Shown piece by piece: positions 9,943 to 21,200 of a stretch of DNA of 64,000 nucleotides (the stretch's first letter is position 1; the number at the start of each line of letters is the position of its first letter). The stretch comes from Synchiropus splendidus. Lineage: Eukaryota; Chordata; Actinopteri; Syngnathiformes; Callionymidae. The stretch lies in contig NC_071351.1 of the NCBI RefSeq assembly GCF_027744825.2, positions 13,591,001 through 13,655,000 on the forward strand. Direction: 5' to 3'. Made by a program: the position numbers and the translations under genes. Below the pieces are notes generated by a model. That model made no database searches. It had not been told where the DNA came from and saw only the letters and a list, made by a program, of their open reading frames with translations.

Positions 9943-11399
9943 ATGGACTCTGGAATCCTGATAAAAACGCTTGGGAGAACTGCAGGTTTCATAACACGTA
10001 ACATAAGGCTTATTTTTGCCACCCATAGATTCTAGTGAAAACATGCTCGTAAAGGTCCCTCACATGCTCAGTCAGTCAGTTACTGCCCTCCTGGAAAGCA
10101 GGACACCAACATGCCTCTACCAGCCGACTCTGCTGACCATCTTCATCCTTGCATGTTGCACCATGTTTGCAGTGTCGAGATGCGCTGCACATAAATGACA
10201 CAAGAGGTAGATGGCTTCATTCAATTTAGAGTTGCACTGATGTCCTGCATCTCTTTGCCATCTCATACAGACAGGGTAGAAACACTGAATCCTAATCTTA
10301 CATGAACAAAACCTGAACTCAAATCCTAACCTCAGACACCAGAACCACACCTGCTGCTCCTCCATCAGACCTGGAAACTGAGAGCAGAAGTGTCTCTTCA
10401 TATCTGTTTCATGAAGCTGCCATTTATGATCAGTACCCTTGCAACAGTAGCAGAAACACCTCACACCATCATGTCCTGTGGATCCTTCACCTCCACAGCG
10501 AGAACATGACTGAGCAGGCAGATGATGCAGGAATGGAGGGGCAGCTGGGAGGACGGTCAGGGTGATGCTCTGAGAACAAAGCAATGTGGGGAGAGAAAAA
10601 AAAACAACTGACAAACAGTAGAAGAGGATCACACAGGTACCCCGAAAATCACAAACCCTGACCCAAATGTAGGGAAAGAATCTGAATGATTTAATAAAAT
10701 AGAAGTGTCCCAAAAATAAGACATGACTCAAAACTTGAATTTATTTAACAAAGAAAGAGTACAGTTTGAACATTATAGGACACATTTTTATTTCAACCTA
10801 CAGCAAAAGCATGTGAGACAAACTATGGAGGACAAAGCAGCTCATATATGAACACAACAGCGCCAGGAAGAAGCATCAAACAAAGCTACAGCCAGACTAC
10901 TCAGTGACACAAGACATGACCAGACCAATGGGAACTGAGTGGAGTCAGTAGGAGAGAGTGTGACTGAAATACAGAGGACGTGTTGAGTGTGGTGTCAAGT
11001 CTTCAGTGAATCGTGATGAGTTAGTATAGTGTAACTCACTGTGAGGATGAAGGGAATAAATATATTTCAACTGTGTCGACGCAGTAGAGCTAGTTGTGTT
11101 CTGTAGAGACAGATTCACGTCATTAGAACACACAAGCACCTGAAACAGGGAAATAGAAAACACAAACAAGAAGCTCCCTTCAGCTCTGAGGAGCAAGACT
11201 ATGACCACCTGTGACTCAGATCTACAAACAAGATAGGTGAGATTTCATGAAATACAGGGAAGGGAAGGTACAGTTTGAGCTTTGGGGGATGATGGTGGAG
11301 AAACATCCACCTGCCACAAGCATTAATACAGAACTTGCACAGTTTGCTCTGAGAATTTTGTGATGAAGTGGGTAAAAAAGATGCTTAATTCACTGTTGA

Positions 11400-11620
11400 A
11401 CAATACTGAAGACAGGATGGAGGTCAGAGAGCTGCAGCAGTTGTCATTGTCCAGAAAGTCTATGTCAGCAGTCAGAGAGGAGTATGTGAGGGTAGTGAAG
11501 AATCTGGATGAGGACAGAGGTGAGAGAGACCAGAGCTCAGCTCTTGTTTGCTGTGACGATATGGTTAAAGGAGTCTCATGGACCATGGTTTGCTGATGAT
11601 GTGGAGGTGTGAGAGAGACT
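11400..11620 (+). pseudogene. Degraded non-LTR reverse transcriptase fragment, right arm
   Basis: Mirror copy of the left-arm relic: EEYVRVVKNLDEDR followed, after a frame change, by GPWFADDVE. It lies at the symmetric place in the palindrome, so it was part of the sequence before or when the arms were duplicated. Confidence 0.55.
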
Positions 11621-11939
11621 GATATTCAAATTACAGAGGAAAAGAAGCATCTTAGAAAAAATCCTGCCACAGAGGAGAGAGAAATGCTGAATGCAGTACT
11701 GAGTCTTCAGAGCAAGACTTCAATGTGCTGTGGTGACTTGTGTTTTGAACCTGAGAAGATGAAGGGCGTTGCTGTACTGCGGTGTTGCTCAAGGTCTCAG
11801 ACCAGGAAGCTCCAGTGAAAACCCTTTAAGAGCCAGAGGTCGACCTCATGCGTTGTGTTGAAAGCTGCTGTGGCTCAAGAGGAACAGAGCAGAACTACAA
11901 CTGTATTCAACCTTAGAAGCAGATGGAACAGCACCAGAA

Positions 11940-12010
11940 CTATGAGAGCAGAGTTCAACAAGGCTCAGTATTTGGGCCCAAAACCTTTGATATCATTGAT
12001 ACACAGTAAT
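11940..12010 (+). pseudogene. Reverse transcriptase motif fragment, right arm
   Basis: Plus-strand reading RVQQGSVFGPKTFDII corresponds to the left-arm motif at 6660-6760 and to the GVPQGSVLGP block of LINE reverse transcriptases. A stop codon follows at once. Confidence 0.4.
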
Positions 12011-12239
12011 GAATCACTGGATATAAAAGAGATGTTTGGGAGAGCTCAGTGACCCGGGTCATCACGCAGCAGAAGGTTTGAAGATTATCTTGTGTCTACT
12101 GTGGTCCATCCTCTCTGGATGGATCATAGTAGTATCTCAAGTGGACCAAAAACCTGACCAACTCTGTCACAACAGTACTGGAGTACAGAAGCAACTGCAG
12201 TGAGGATTTATACTCCAGTACCGGGTGGTTGGAGATAAA

Positions 12240-12308
12240 AACAGAAGCTGCTGCTGAAGCTGGCAGTCAAACAGGACTCCATTTGGATCCACCTGTTCCT
12301 CTGTAACG
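12240..12308 (-). other. Exon-like block after TTACAG, right arm
   Basis: Mirror of the block at 6263-6330, reading EEQVDPNGVLFDCQLQQQLL and remaining open longer (through SPTTRYWSINPH). Upstream, GGAAGGTGAGTCC resembles a donor, so an exon-intron-exon layout is possible. Confidence 0.3.
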
Positions 12309-12916
12309 ACAAAGAGGCGTGAGAGGAGCCATGTGTGGACCACCGTCCAAATATTGAGTAACATGAGACAGAATAGTGGAGGAAGCAAGGATGGACTCAC
12401 CTTCCAAACCTGGAACCAAAGTGAAGCAGGAGAAACCATCAGGACAGAGGTGCTCAGCATCGACAGGACCAGACAAGTGTTGCCTTGATTCCTGGGATGC
12501 TAGACAGAAGAACGTCCAGTGGAGCCAGGACATTTCCCCCAATAGAATCTAGAGGTCGCTAGAGAATGACACTAATCAGTTTAAGGTCAAGGTTTAAGCT
12601 AAATCTGAGTGATATTCTACAGAGCGACTCAGTGTGTGGGTGAAGGCAGCAGAGCTGCAGGGACCAGTTTCCTGGTGAGACCATGTTCCAGTCAGAGCTC
12701 AGAAGTCCAGAGTCTGCTGAGATCCAGCATCGAACTTTGTGGTTGGAAGCAGACTGGCAGTTGTGTAGGCCAGGAGAGAGACTTGGGTCACTGCTAAGAA
12801 GTAGAGCGAGTGGTCCAAGAACTGGAAATAAACATGAGCTCAAATCAGAGTGGAAATGAACAGTGTTTCCTGAAGAGTCCAAGCTGTAGGTCACCACATT
12901 GTTGCCCTCCACACTC

Positions 12917-13010
12917 AGCAGTGAGGGCCTGGATGGCGTTGAAGGCATTGGGAACTTCCAGGTTCTCAAGGTTCAGGTCACCAATCCAGGACTGGCTGTA
13001 GTCCAGGGTC
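12917..13010 (-). other. Exon-like block, right arm
   Basis: Mirror of the block at 5313-5410, reading SQSWIGDLNLENLEVPNAFN and on to ALTAECGGQ on the minus strand. About three quarters of the residues are shared between the two arms, with no stop in either. Function unknown. Confidence 0.3.
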
Positions 13011-14149
13011 ACTAAAGGAACAGAAGGTGGAGATCTAGCATTTGAAATGTGCCGACATCAGCATGAGTAGGAATAACTTCTCACAGCAGCAACATCATAC
13101 TTCACTGTGGAAGAAGCTTGGTGAGGAGGGGGAGCTTGATGGGACCAGGTCTTTTCCAACTGACCCCACCTCAGTGTCCAGCTCCCTCAGGATCTAGAGA
13201 GTGAAGCACAGATTAGCTTCACAGGAAGACTCAGTGAGGAATTCTAACAATAAACCCAGCGTGAGGTGAGCTGTCCGGCGTGACCGTCAGAGCCTGGTGG
13301 TCCAGAGGCAGGGGAGAGTTGGTCCAGTTGGTCTCTCAGGAAGCAGACTGGCAGCTGTGGAGTAGAGTGAGACTAGCCAACATCTTCCAGCAGATACACA
13401 AACAGGATGAAGAAGAATCAACACCAGTGACAGCGCAGCACGGTTTCACAGTACGAGTCGAAGCGGAAGAAATCAAGTGACTAACAACAAATGAAGCTTC
13501 ATTTGATATTTCGCTTGTGTAGGTAACGGTTTGACGTTCACACCGAGTGTTGCGAGTCAACGGAGGTTATGATGAGTCATTTCAGTCAGTCAGTCAAGTG
13601 CAGTTTAAGAGACACTTCAGCAGGAAAGTTTGAGGAACATGAACCAACTTTGTTCAGCTTCACTCCGACACACAGCAGCTACAAACACAATGAGAAAAGC
13701 TTGACCAGACAAAGCACTTAGCTCAGCTTCCAGGGATCCTCGAGAGCTCGGTCCAGTCAGGTCAAACACACGACAGGTGGGAAAGGAAACAAAGAACCCA
13801 CAAGTCAAGCAGAGGCTGTGGTGGCTTCAAACTCAAGAGAGTAATGAGCAAACGCAAAGCAGGTGAGCTGCTGAAGAAGCTTGATGCTGATTGGCTGGCT
13901 GAAAATGGCAGGAAAACTTTGGAAGGTTCTGATTGGCTGGTGTAAAATGGAAGCACCCATAATACCCTCATGATGTCTTTACATTTAAATACAGGTGGTC
14001 CACTTGTGGTCATGTGACTAAAATTATTTTTCATAGGAATTAAAAAACATAATTTCAAAAACAATACATTAATACGAACTTGAACAAGGCATGTTTTCTC
14101 ATGTCTTTTCTGATATTAATTTAATGCTTTGTTTTTTTTAAATAAATAA

Positions 14150-14150
<1 letters not shown>

Positions 14151-14208
<58 letters not shown>
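14151..14208. repeat. TG/TA microsatellite
   Basis: A short TG run passes into about 26 TA units, just outside the right edge of the palindrome. The TA run is itself self-complementary. Confidence 0.95.
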
Positions 14209-14209
<1 letters not shown>

Positions 14210-14649
14210 TATCACCAAAAAAATTGTTTTCTAATTTGTCTTTTTTTATATAGATTTTTTTTTTATTTCCATTTTGTGTGTAACTTTTCTTCATCAATCC
14301 AATATCCAAAATATATCTTTTTGTCATTTATCTCTTTGTTGTTCAGAATGTATGTATTTTAGTAATGTATTTTTGTTATTTCCATTTTGTGTCTAACCTT
14401 TCTTCATCATTCCAGTTAAAAAAAAATCTTTTTGTCAGGTCAGAGTGTCTCATGTGAGAAATAAATCTTTAAAATATTTATTATTTTATTTTCCAGGCAT
14501 CTGTTGGCGGCAAGCTGGAACGCGTCTCACCTGCGACCCGTGCGCAGAAGAGATGATATCATAGTTTGAAAATATAAATCAGAAACGTTTATGGCCGTTT
14601 AACAGAAAAATAACGGTGACATCATTTGAATTGTTAAAATTCTAAATAC

Positions 14650-15109
14650 TGTCATTTATTTCACAAACTCTGACACGTCATTTGGCATCACAGGTACAGT
14701 CATGTCAGACACTAGATTATAGTGAGATCACATTGTAACTCAGCAACTTTCCCTCTTGTTTGGACCGACGGGCTCTTCTTCAAGGAGCCACTTGTGGAGC
14801 ACGTTGGGACGGAAGGTTCAAAGCACCGATGGTGGTGAGTCACTTTAATGGCAGCAGACACGCCTGCGGGTTCTCAGCAGCCGCCTGTCGCGGCCCCCCC
14901 GTTATATCACATCTATAAATATTGCTATGGACATTATATTACAGTTCAGTGCATCGTTGGCTCGGCCCGTTTCTGTAAAGGCTTCAGTGCGAATCGACGG
15001 CCACCAGGGCTGCAGGTCCAGGAAATCTCCTTCCCTTTTGGAGTGGAGGGGGCTCCAGAGGAGATGGGGCGGGGTCCTCTGAAGACAGGTGAAAGAAAGC
15101 AGACGGCGC
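14650..15109 (-). other. plxnd1: plxnd1 3'UTR with candidate poly(A) signal
   Basis: Non-coding sequence following the plxnd1 stop on the minus strand. AATAAA (plus-strand TTTATT at 14655-14660) would give a 3'UTR of about 450 bases. More signals lie further on in the AT-rich region to 14460, so the true end is uncertain. Confidence 0.4.
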
Positions 15110-15226
15110 TCAGGCCTCGCTGCTGCACTGGTAGATGTCGTCTTCCACCAGAGCGATGACCTGCTCGAACTTGTGGTGCAGCTGAGTGCGCCGTGCGGTG
15201 GGGTTGTTCTCCAGAGCATTGACCAC
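15110..15226 (-). CDS. plxnd1: plxnd1 last exon with SEA C-terminus and stop
   Basis: [20 protein letters not shown] then [18 protein letters not shown] and TGA at 15110-15112. The final SEA is the GIPC-binding PDZ ligand that marks plexin D1. Human ends CYSEA. Confidence 0.96.
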   Translation of the reverse strand: MVNALENNPTARRTQLHHKFEQVIALVEDDIYQCSSEA

Positions 15227-18200
15227 CTGACCAGAGAGCAGAGGGAGTCGTGAGAGGAGCAGTCATGCATAGGTGGATTCCAAAGCTCCTGGGCTGCTCA
15301 AGCATCTGCGGGGGCTCTCTCACACGTCGCCTGTGTCGCAGGGATTTAAACGCTCTCAGTCGCTGCCACGCCGGGCGAGGAAGACGGAGAAGAAAAGGCA
15401 GTCAGAGCGTTGAGAAGCGTGTGTGAATCTAAGCCGCTGGTCCATGCCAGTGCTCCAGTAGCTGAAGGGGTTTATCAGGAGGGGGAGCCATTAAGCCCCT
15501 GAGCAGAGGAAGCGTGGGGGTGCAGACGAGGGGTCACATTATCAGAGAATTAGCAGCCTGGTTAAACACGCCGGGTAAATTCTCTGCTGACGTTTAGTCA
15601 ATAGTTTCTCCTAAATTGGCTTCTCGCCACAGTGACCCCTGCTTTCCAGACTGCAGAGAATAAATCGGACCGCTGAGGTCATTTCACGAGTCGCTCTCAC
15701 CTGGTTTCTGTATCTCTTGGCATATTTGTAGATTTCAGTCAAGGCCAGGTTGGTGTTGAATTCATTTCTGTACTTCTGTGAAGCAAATTCCAGTCATGAA
15801 TTTCACGCCATCGCCAGCGCTTCTCACGTTCAAGAAGCTCCTACTGACCCGTGACTCCTCGGCCAGGTGAGCGTTCATCTCCTGCTCGCTCAGGGGCGAC
15901 ATCTCCTGGATCTGCTTGTAGTAGCACTGCACCCTCTTCTTGTACTCGGGGATCTCCTTGGCGTACAGCAGCTTGTTGGTGGGAGAGTCCTGGAGATTGA
16001 CACACACGTTGATATCCGAACACTAAATAGTTGATTAGAATGTTTTAAACTGCCAACGTAAAGGAAGAAAAGCTGCGTTGTAGTGTTTGGTGTGGTGACC
16101 ATCGCAACACACTACTGTGAACCACTCGCAAGCGCTCCACTTAAGCATTGAAATATTTCAGTAAAATATATTGAGATTTCATGAATTTAATGATCTAAAT
16201 GTGAAATATTTAATTTTTTTTTTTTACAATATCGAGCCCAGGCATAAGTTGTTTTGCTGTTTTTGACTCAGAACTTTTAGCGAACTTCCCACACATGTGC
16301 GTAAAACTCCTCTTTTGCGTCACTACGGCGACACCTTTGGGACAATTCACATTCACTTGTCAGCTCCTAATCTTTGACACGTTTTTGTAGTGTGGCTACG
16401 TCAAAAGATAGAATCAAAAAGATAAAAAAGCTGGCAATTATTTCATATTGAAATGATACACAACATATGTATATACAAGTCATCATTTTTAAATCAAAAT
16501 GTTTTTTAGGATCCATTAAAATATTTTATGAACTTTATTAAAGTATTGATCTTCATGTATGAAGAAAACAATGAGGAACCAAATGTTCTGATAAAGTTTT
16601 TTGAGTCAGACCGATGACTGCTTTGCCATACTCAGTCTGGGTTGTGAAACTGCTTGTATGGACGTGAGAGAACACTGGACTATAAAACGACTTCCTCGAC
16701 CTCCAGCGAGGCGCCGAAAATGGCTCTAATTCAGCCTTTAACTAACGCTCGGAGGCTGGAGCCCAAAGTGAAATGAATAATTTAGCACGGCGCCTCGGCA
16801 CTTGATGAGGAAAATTGAGCTTCATTGTGCAGATTAAAGAAAGAAAAGTATCAGTGGTTGAGAGAGAGAGTGGGGGCTGCTCACTTGGACTGGATGTTAT
16901 TTGCTGAAGACCCAATGTGAAGCGAGACAATAAGGGGAGGGAACGCTTCCCTCTCCGCTCAACAGCGTTCCACTCGGAACAATACTCGCGCTGGTGCTCA
17001 GTCAAGCAGAAGTTTAAGTTAAGAGGTTGCGGTGGAGTTAGTGGTTTTGAGCGAGAGAGCGGGAGGGACAGAGGAATGTAGGCCAGCGCGGCGGTGGCAG
17101 CCTCGGCATCGTGAAAGTGCTTACAACGCACCTGAATATTTCTGTCATCGCTTATTTGTGTCACTGAACGTTTGTGCTAACGTTCCACCGGTCTGAAGGT
17201 GTTGAGGGATTCTGACGGGGAATTCTCTCTTCCTGTTTGCAAGGTCACTTCCTGCGGTTTGCCATCTGCCTGCTGACCCCTCCTGAGCCCTCTGTGCCTG
17301 CACCTCGCCAGATAAGAGGGTTTCTGTGGAAACGGCTAGTTTGCAACCCTCTCTCTCTCTCACCTCTGCCGTGCTTATCCGGAACCCGCTGCCCCTCGTC
17401 CCATCCTGGGGCTCTTGCTAACGCACACACACAAACAAACACACCAGGAGGCCCGTCATTCCAGTCTCCTTCACCTGCTGGAGGACGGTGGTCAGAACCT
17501 CCAGCCCACTGACTCCGACGCCAGATGTAAAAAGTTAATGAGGAGACTGTACTGTTACCTTCCCTATAAGAAGATCCGCAGAGCCTGTGGACTCCCGTAC
17601 AAAACCCATAAATCAGACGGCTTCACACTGAAAGAACCGAATCATCTGATGAGTCCTGGCGTCTCTCCGGGGAGGAAGCCAGTCGAAGAGAGAGGCAGGA
17701 AGCCGAGCGTGCTCAGGGTCACAGAGTCGGAGGGATGAGACGGATTTGTGAGCAGTGAGGACATTGACATGCAGACACACACGGAGACACATGGAAGACT
17801 ACACACTCGGCTCTAGAAAAGCTTCCTCGCACTCATGACCTTGCAAGCAATGCGAGTGGAGGTGGACGGCGTTGACAGTCTGACGCCTCACATGGGGAGA
17901 GTTTTGTGAGGCAGACCGAGATACACAGATACCAAAGATTGACAGGTGGATACAGTGGTCGGAGACTGATGGACAAACGGTCACCTTGCCGAGCTGCAGG
18001 TCAGAGATGGAGCAGGCGTCGATGAAAGCCTGAGCGATGACGGACAGGCAGGCGTCCATGTGATCCGTCTTGTCAATGTCGAAGACGAACTGAGGATTCT
18101 TCAAGATGTTCACCCAGAATCGCAGAGGTAAACTGCACGGAAGAGCGGGTTCAGAGGAGCGGACAGTCTGAATTAGTTTTGGAAACCACGGCGACCGTGC

Positions 18201-21200
18201 ATTCTATTCAACAAAACGCGGACTGCACAACCCACCTCCTCACAGAACCATAGTTACTAATGCAGCCATCACTCACCACTCAGGTTGTGTTTTCAAGTGA
18301 TTTTACGCTACCTGTTGGTTTTCCAGATGTGCAGCGTATCCGGGTCCGTGATGCCACGTTTGTCAGCCTGCTCCTCCAGAAAGTCAAAGAAGTATTTGAC
18401 AGCCAGCGGGGGGCGGTCAGGGGGGATGCTGAGGATGGCCTGGAAGAGGTCATCCAAGAACTTCTGAAGAGTTCCCTGTGGAGGAGAAGAGCAACAGTGG
18501 GTGCTCGGTATGAGGCGGTCGCTCCAGCGCTCACCTTGGTCGACAGCAGGCGTGTCAGGTAGATTTCTGGCAGGACTTTCTTGCGGTGGCTCTGTCTGTG
18601 CGACTTCTTGGTCTCCATGAGCTCATCATGAGGCAATACCTGAGGTGAGAGCAAAGGTCAGAGGTTGCCATTCTGCTCTCAGGTTAAAGCAATAAAGCCT
18701 CCCACCAGCGCTCTCATGAATGCTTCACTGTCTGAGGGGGATTTCTCTGTTTCATGCATTAGTCACCTGATCCACAAACCACATCGGGGTGTTTTGAAAG
18801 TCTGAGTAATGGCGAGAATTTGAGGAAGCGATGGGAGATTTCTCCAGCCCGCTGTGTACACGATCAAAAATCTGACTCGCCCATGCGGGTCAAAGACTCA
18901 AATCCAGTCAAAAAACGGACGACAAAAACGCCAGTAAAACTAACTATTCAGCCGGCAAATTGCATTCTGAGGAACTCATTATTCTAAAGTCAAAGGGCCC
19001 GTATCTTGGCTGACGTTTATAAAAGAGCTTAAGCTGCATTAGAGCTGTCATGTCCTCTCAGCAGCTTTCCTCTTCACCTCCATTCACCCCCATTTCTCCC
19101 GGCAGTCCTCGGTGACTGTGGCGCACACGCAACACAAATCTCCAGACTTAAAGGACCCGGAGAATTATTTTCCTCGTGGTTTTACATGCCCATTGAAATG
19201 GCTTTGGTCAGTCTACCACTAAGCCCCTCCTTCTTTACATCAAGAGCGAGAAGCTGAAGATATGAAATTTTAATAGAGGAGATTCAACATTGAGTTGGGA
19301 TTGCAGCCTATTCCAGCAACATTCGTCAATGAACCTCCCTCTTTTTGGACGGTGGGAGGGAACTTAAGTGCCTAGAGAACATAGAAATGCCACACAGAAT
19401 GGCTCCTCATTCATTCCAGCTCTTTCGGGAGAACCGGAAACATCACTCTGACTGAGGAACGTCTTGAATCAGAGCCTCATCTTGAAAGGTCGCTCCATTT
19501 TAGAACGGAATTACCCTCCCCAACAAGTCTGTTTCTCTCAGTGCAGCATTGTTTTCTGAGTTTACTGGAAGCTATTGCGGTTTCTCAAGCATAAACACTG
19601 CAGAAGAGCTACTGTAACCCATAAGCAACCCCGACGACAGCTGTCCGTCACTCACAAGTCGCGCTTCACTCAGCAGTGACAGCAGATTTCTCACACATCC
19701 ACGCGAGGCTGCTCCGTGCAGCATGTTGATCCCTGCTAAATCAGCTCTTAAAAACAAGGGCGTTCCTTAACATTGACTCCCAGCCACCAAGACTTTAGAA
19801 AAGAACTTCCAGGAAGACTGGTTCCAGAGCATTACGTACTCACCAAATGCACATACTTTTCTGTATCCAGATCTTTAACTACAGGGAGAGACAAAAAAAA
19901 AAGAAAGACACAGCATGAAACAATGTGCAATCAGCAAAAGGTAAAGAGCAAAGAAAATAAGAGACGACAGGAGGGAGGGCGCACAGACGAGTGTGACAGC
20001 TCGGCGAGAGGAGAAAAAAACGCATGAGGGACACTGACAGGAGAGCAAGGGAGATAGAGTACACACGAGTGGAGAGAGTGATTAAGGTGGACTGTGGGCC
20101 GGAAGAGGAGGGGAGCTGTCTGCGAGAGTGAAAAAGAAAGATTATGGGCGGAAAGACGGAGAAAAGAGTGAGATTAGGAGAGACAGACACGGCGAGCCGC
20201 TGATTGGCTGCGGAGCCTGTGTAATGAGATGGTAATGCGGCGCCGACGTTGGGAGAGAGCGTTAAATCTAGCTGTTTATATATAGATCAGAACACACTCA
20301 TACACATGCATGAGCACATGGGAACACACACACACACACACACCGGGAACGCTGTAGTTTGTTGTGAGGCCCGACAACAGAAGTGCTTGAAATGTGAGAT
20401 TAAATCTGAATGTCCTGTAACTTCCTAGGATTAAGAGTGGTTAAATGGGACGGTCTGGGGAGGGTCTGGTTCCTGCTCCAAACTTCTCAGATGAGGGGGC
20501 TCCTATCAGCTGCTGTAAACAAGATAAAGCTGTTTATTTACCGGTCCCTAGCTCACCTATTTTCTGCTCAAGTGAAGTATTTATTTCTTGTGTTTTCGCC
20601 GTGCAGATGCCTGGCGAGTGTGTTGGCGTGCTCCGCCAGAGATGCTCCAGCCTGGTGGGCTCCGCTCCAGACCCTCAACACTGATCACAGGCAGGCAGGA
20701 CAGTGTTTCATATTAGCCAGGGAGCACTACAGACTCCCCCCCTCCGCCCCCAATGCTTTGAAGTAGGAGCCAGGTTTGGTCCACATAAGCCTATTTTTGG
20801 CCAGCTGTGAATGCGAGGAGAGGCTTTGATGGGCAGAGCACGAGCAGAACTGAGCTCTGGTCTGGTGCAGATTATATAAGGTAGACCCCTCAGACAGCGA
20901 GCCGGACAAGCTCATTGTGGACTGAATGTAAACCCATCTGTCATAGAGCGGGACGGTTATTATACTCCTGGACGAGGCGGACAATGAGCCAACCTTTCTT
21001 CTTACAAGCTGACATTTGCTAATGGATTATTGTGAGCGGCGCGAGCGCTGAATGGCTCCCTGCTAAATCAGCGGCGTGTGAGTGTTGTGATTTATTAGCT
21101 GCAAAGTGTCTTCGGAGGACGCCGGCTTCACGTGTGTTTACATGAGGGGATCGTGTTCACGTGGTTCAGCTGCGACTTTGGAGTGAGGGGGTGTGTTTGT

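Larger units (their letters stand above)
3750..13958. repeat. Large imperfect palindrome (inverted repeat of about 10.2 kb)
   Basis: The left arm (about 3750-9329) reappears as reverse complement in the right arm (about 9330-13958). Matching pairs, seen by eye, include 3771-3816 with 13895-13940, 3837-4035 with 13697-13905, 4090-4450 with 13200-13590, 5150-5410 with 12917-13190, 6180-6440 with 12165-12400, 6600-6790 with 11870-12070, 7040-7260 with 11400-11600, 8650-8740 with 9820-9890, and 8890-9240 with 9400-9760. The centre pairs exactly at 9282-9293 with 9366-9377. The blocks keep the same order, so this is one folded structure, not scattered repeats. The outermost 190 bases and the centre are the most alike. 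The left arm is about 950 bases longer, mostly from 4500-5140. Pairing is weak or unclear between 7560-8260 and 10600-11250. No intact transposase and no certain target duplication were found. It may be an inverted duplication or a foldback-type element. Confidence 0.85.

Noticed and set aside
3750..13958. Palindrome as Polinton, Helitron or LTR element
   Set aside because: No polymerase B, integrase, helicase or transposase frame, and no LTR pair in direct orientation. The arms are inverted over their whole length.
3750..13958. Palindrome as an assembly artefact
   Set aside because: Not fully excluded, but the arms differ by many substitutions and by indels of hundreds of bases, which a simple duplicated read error would not produce.
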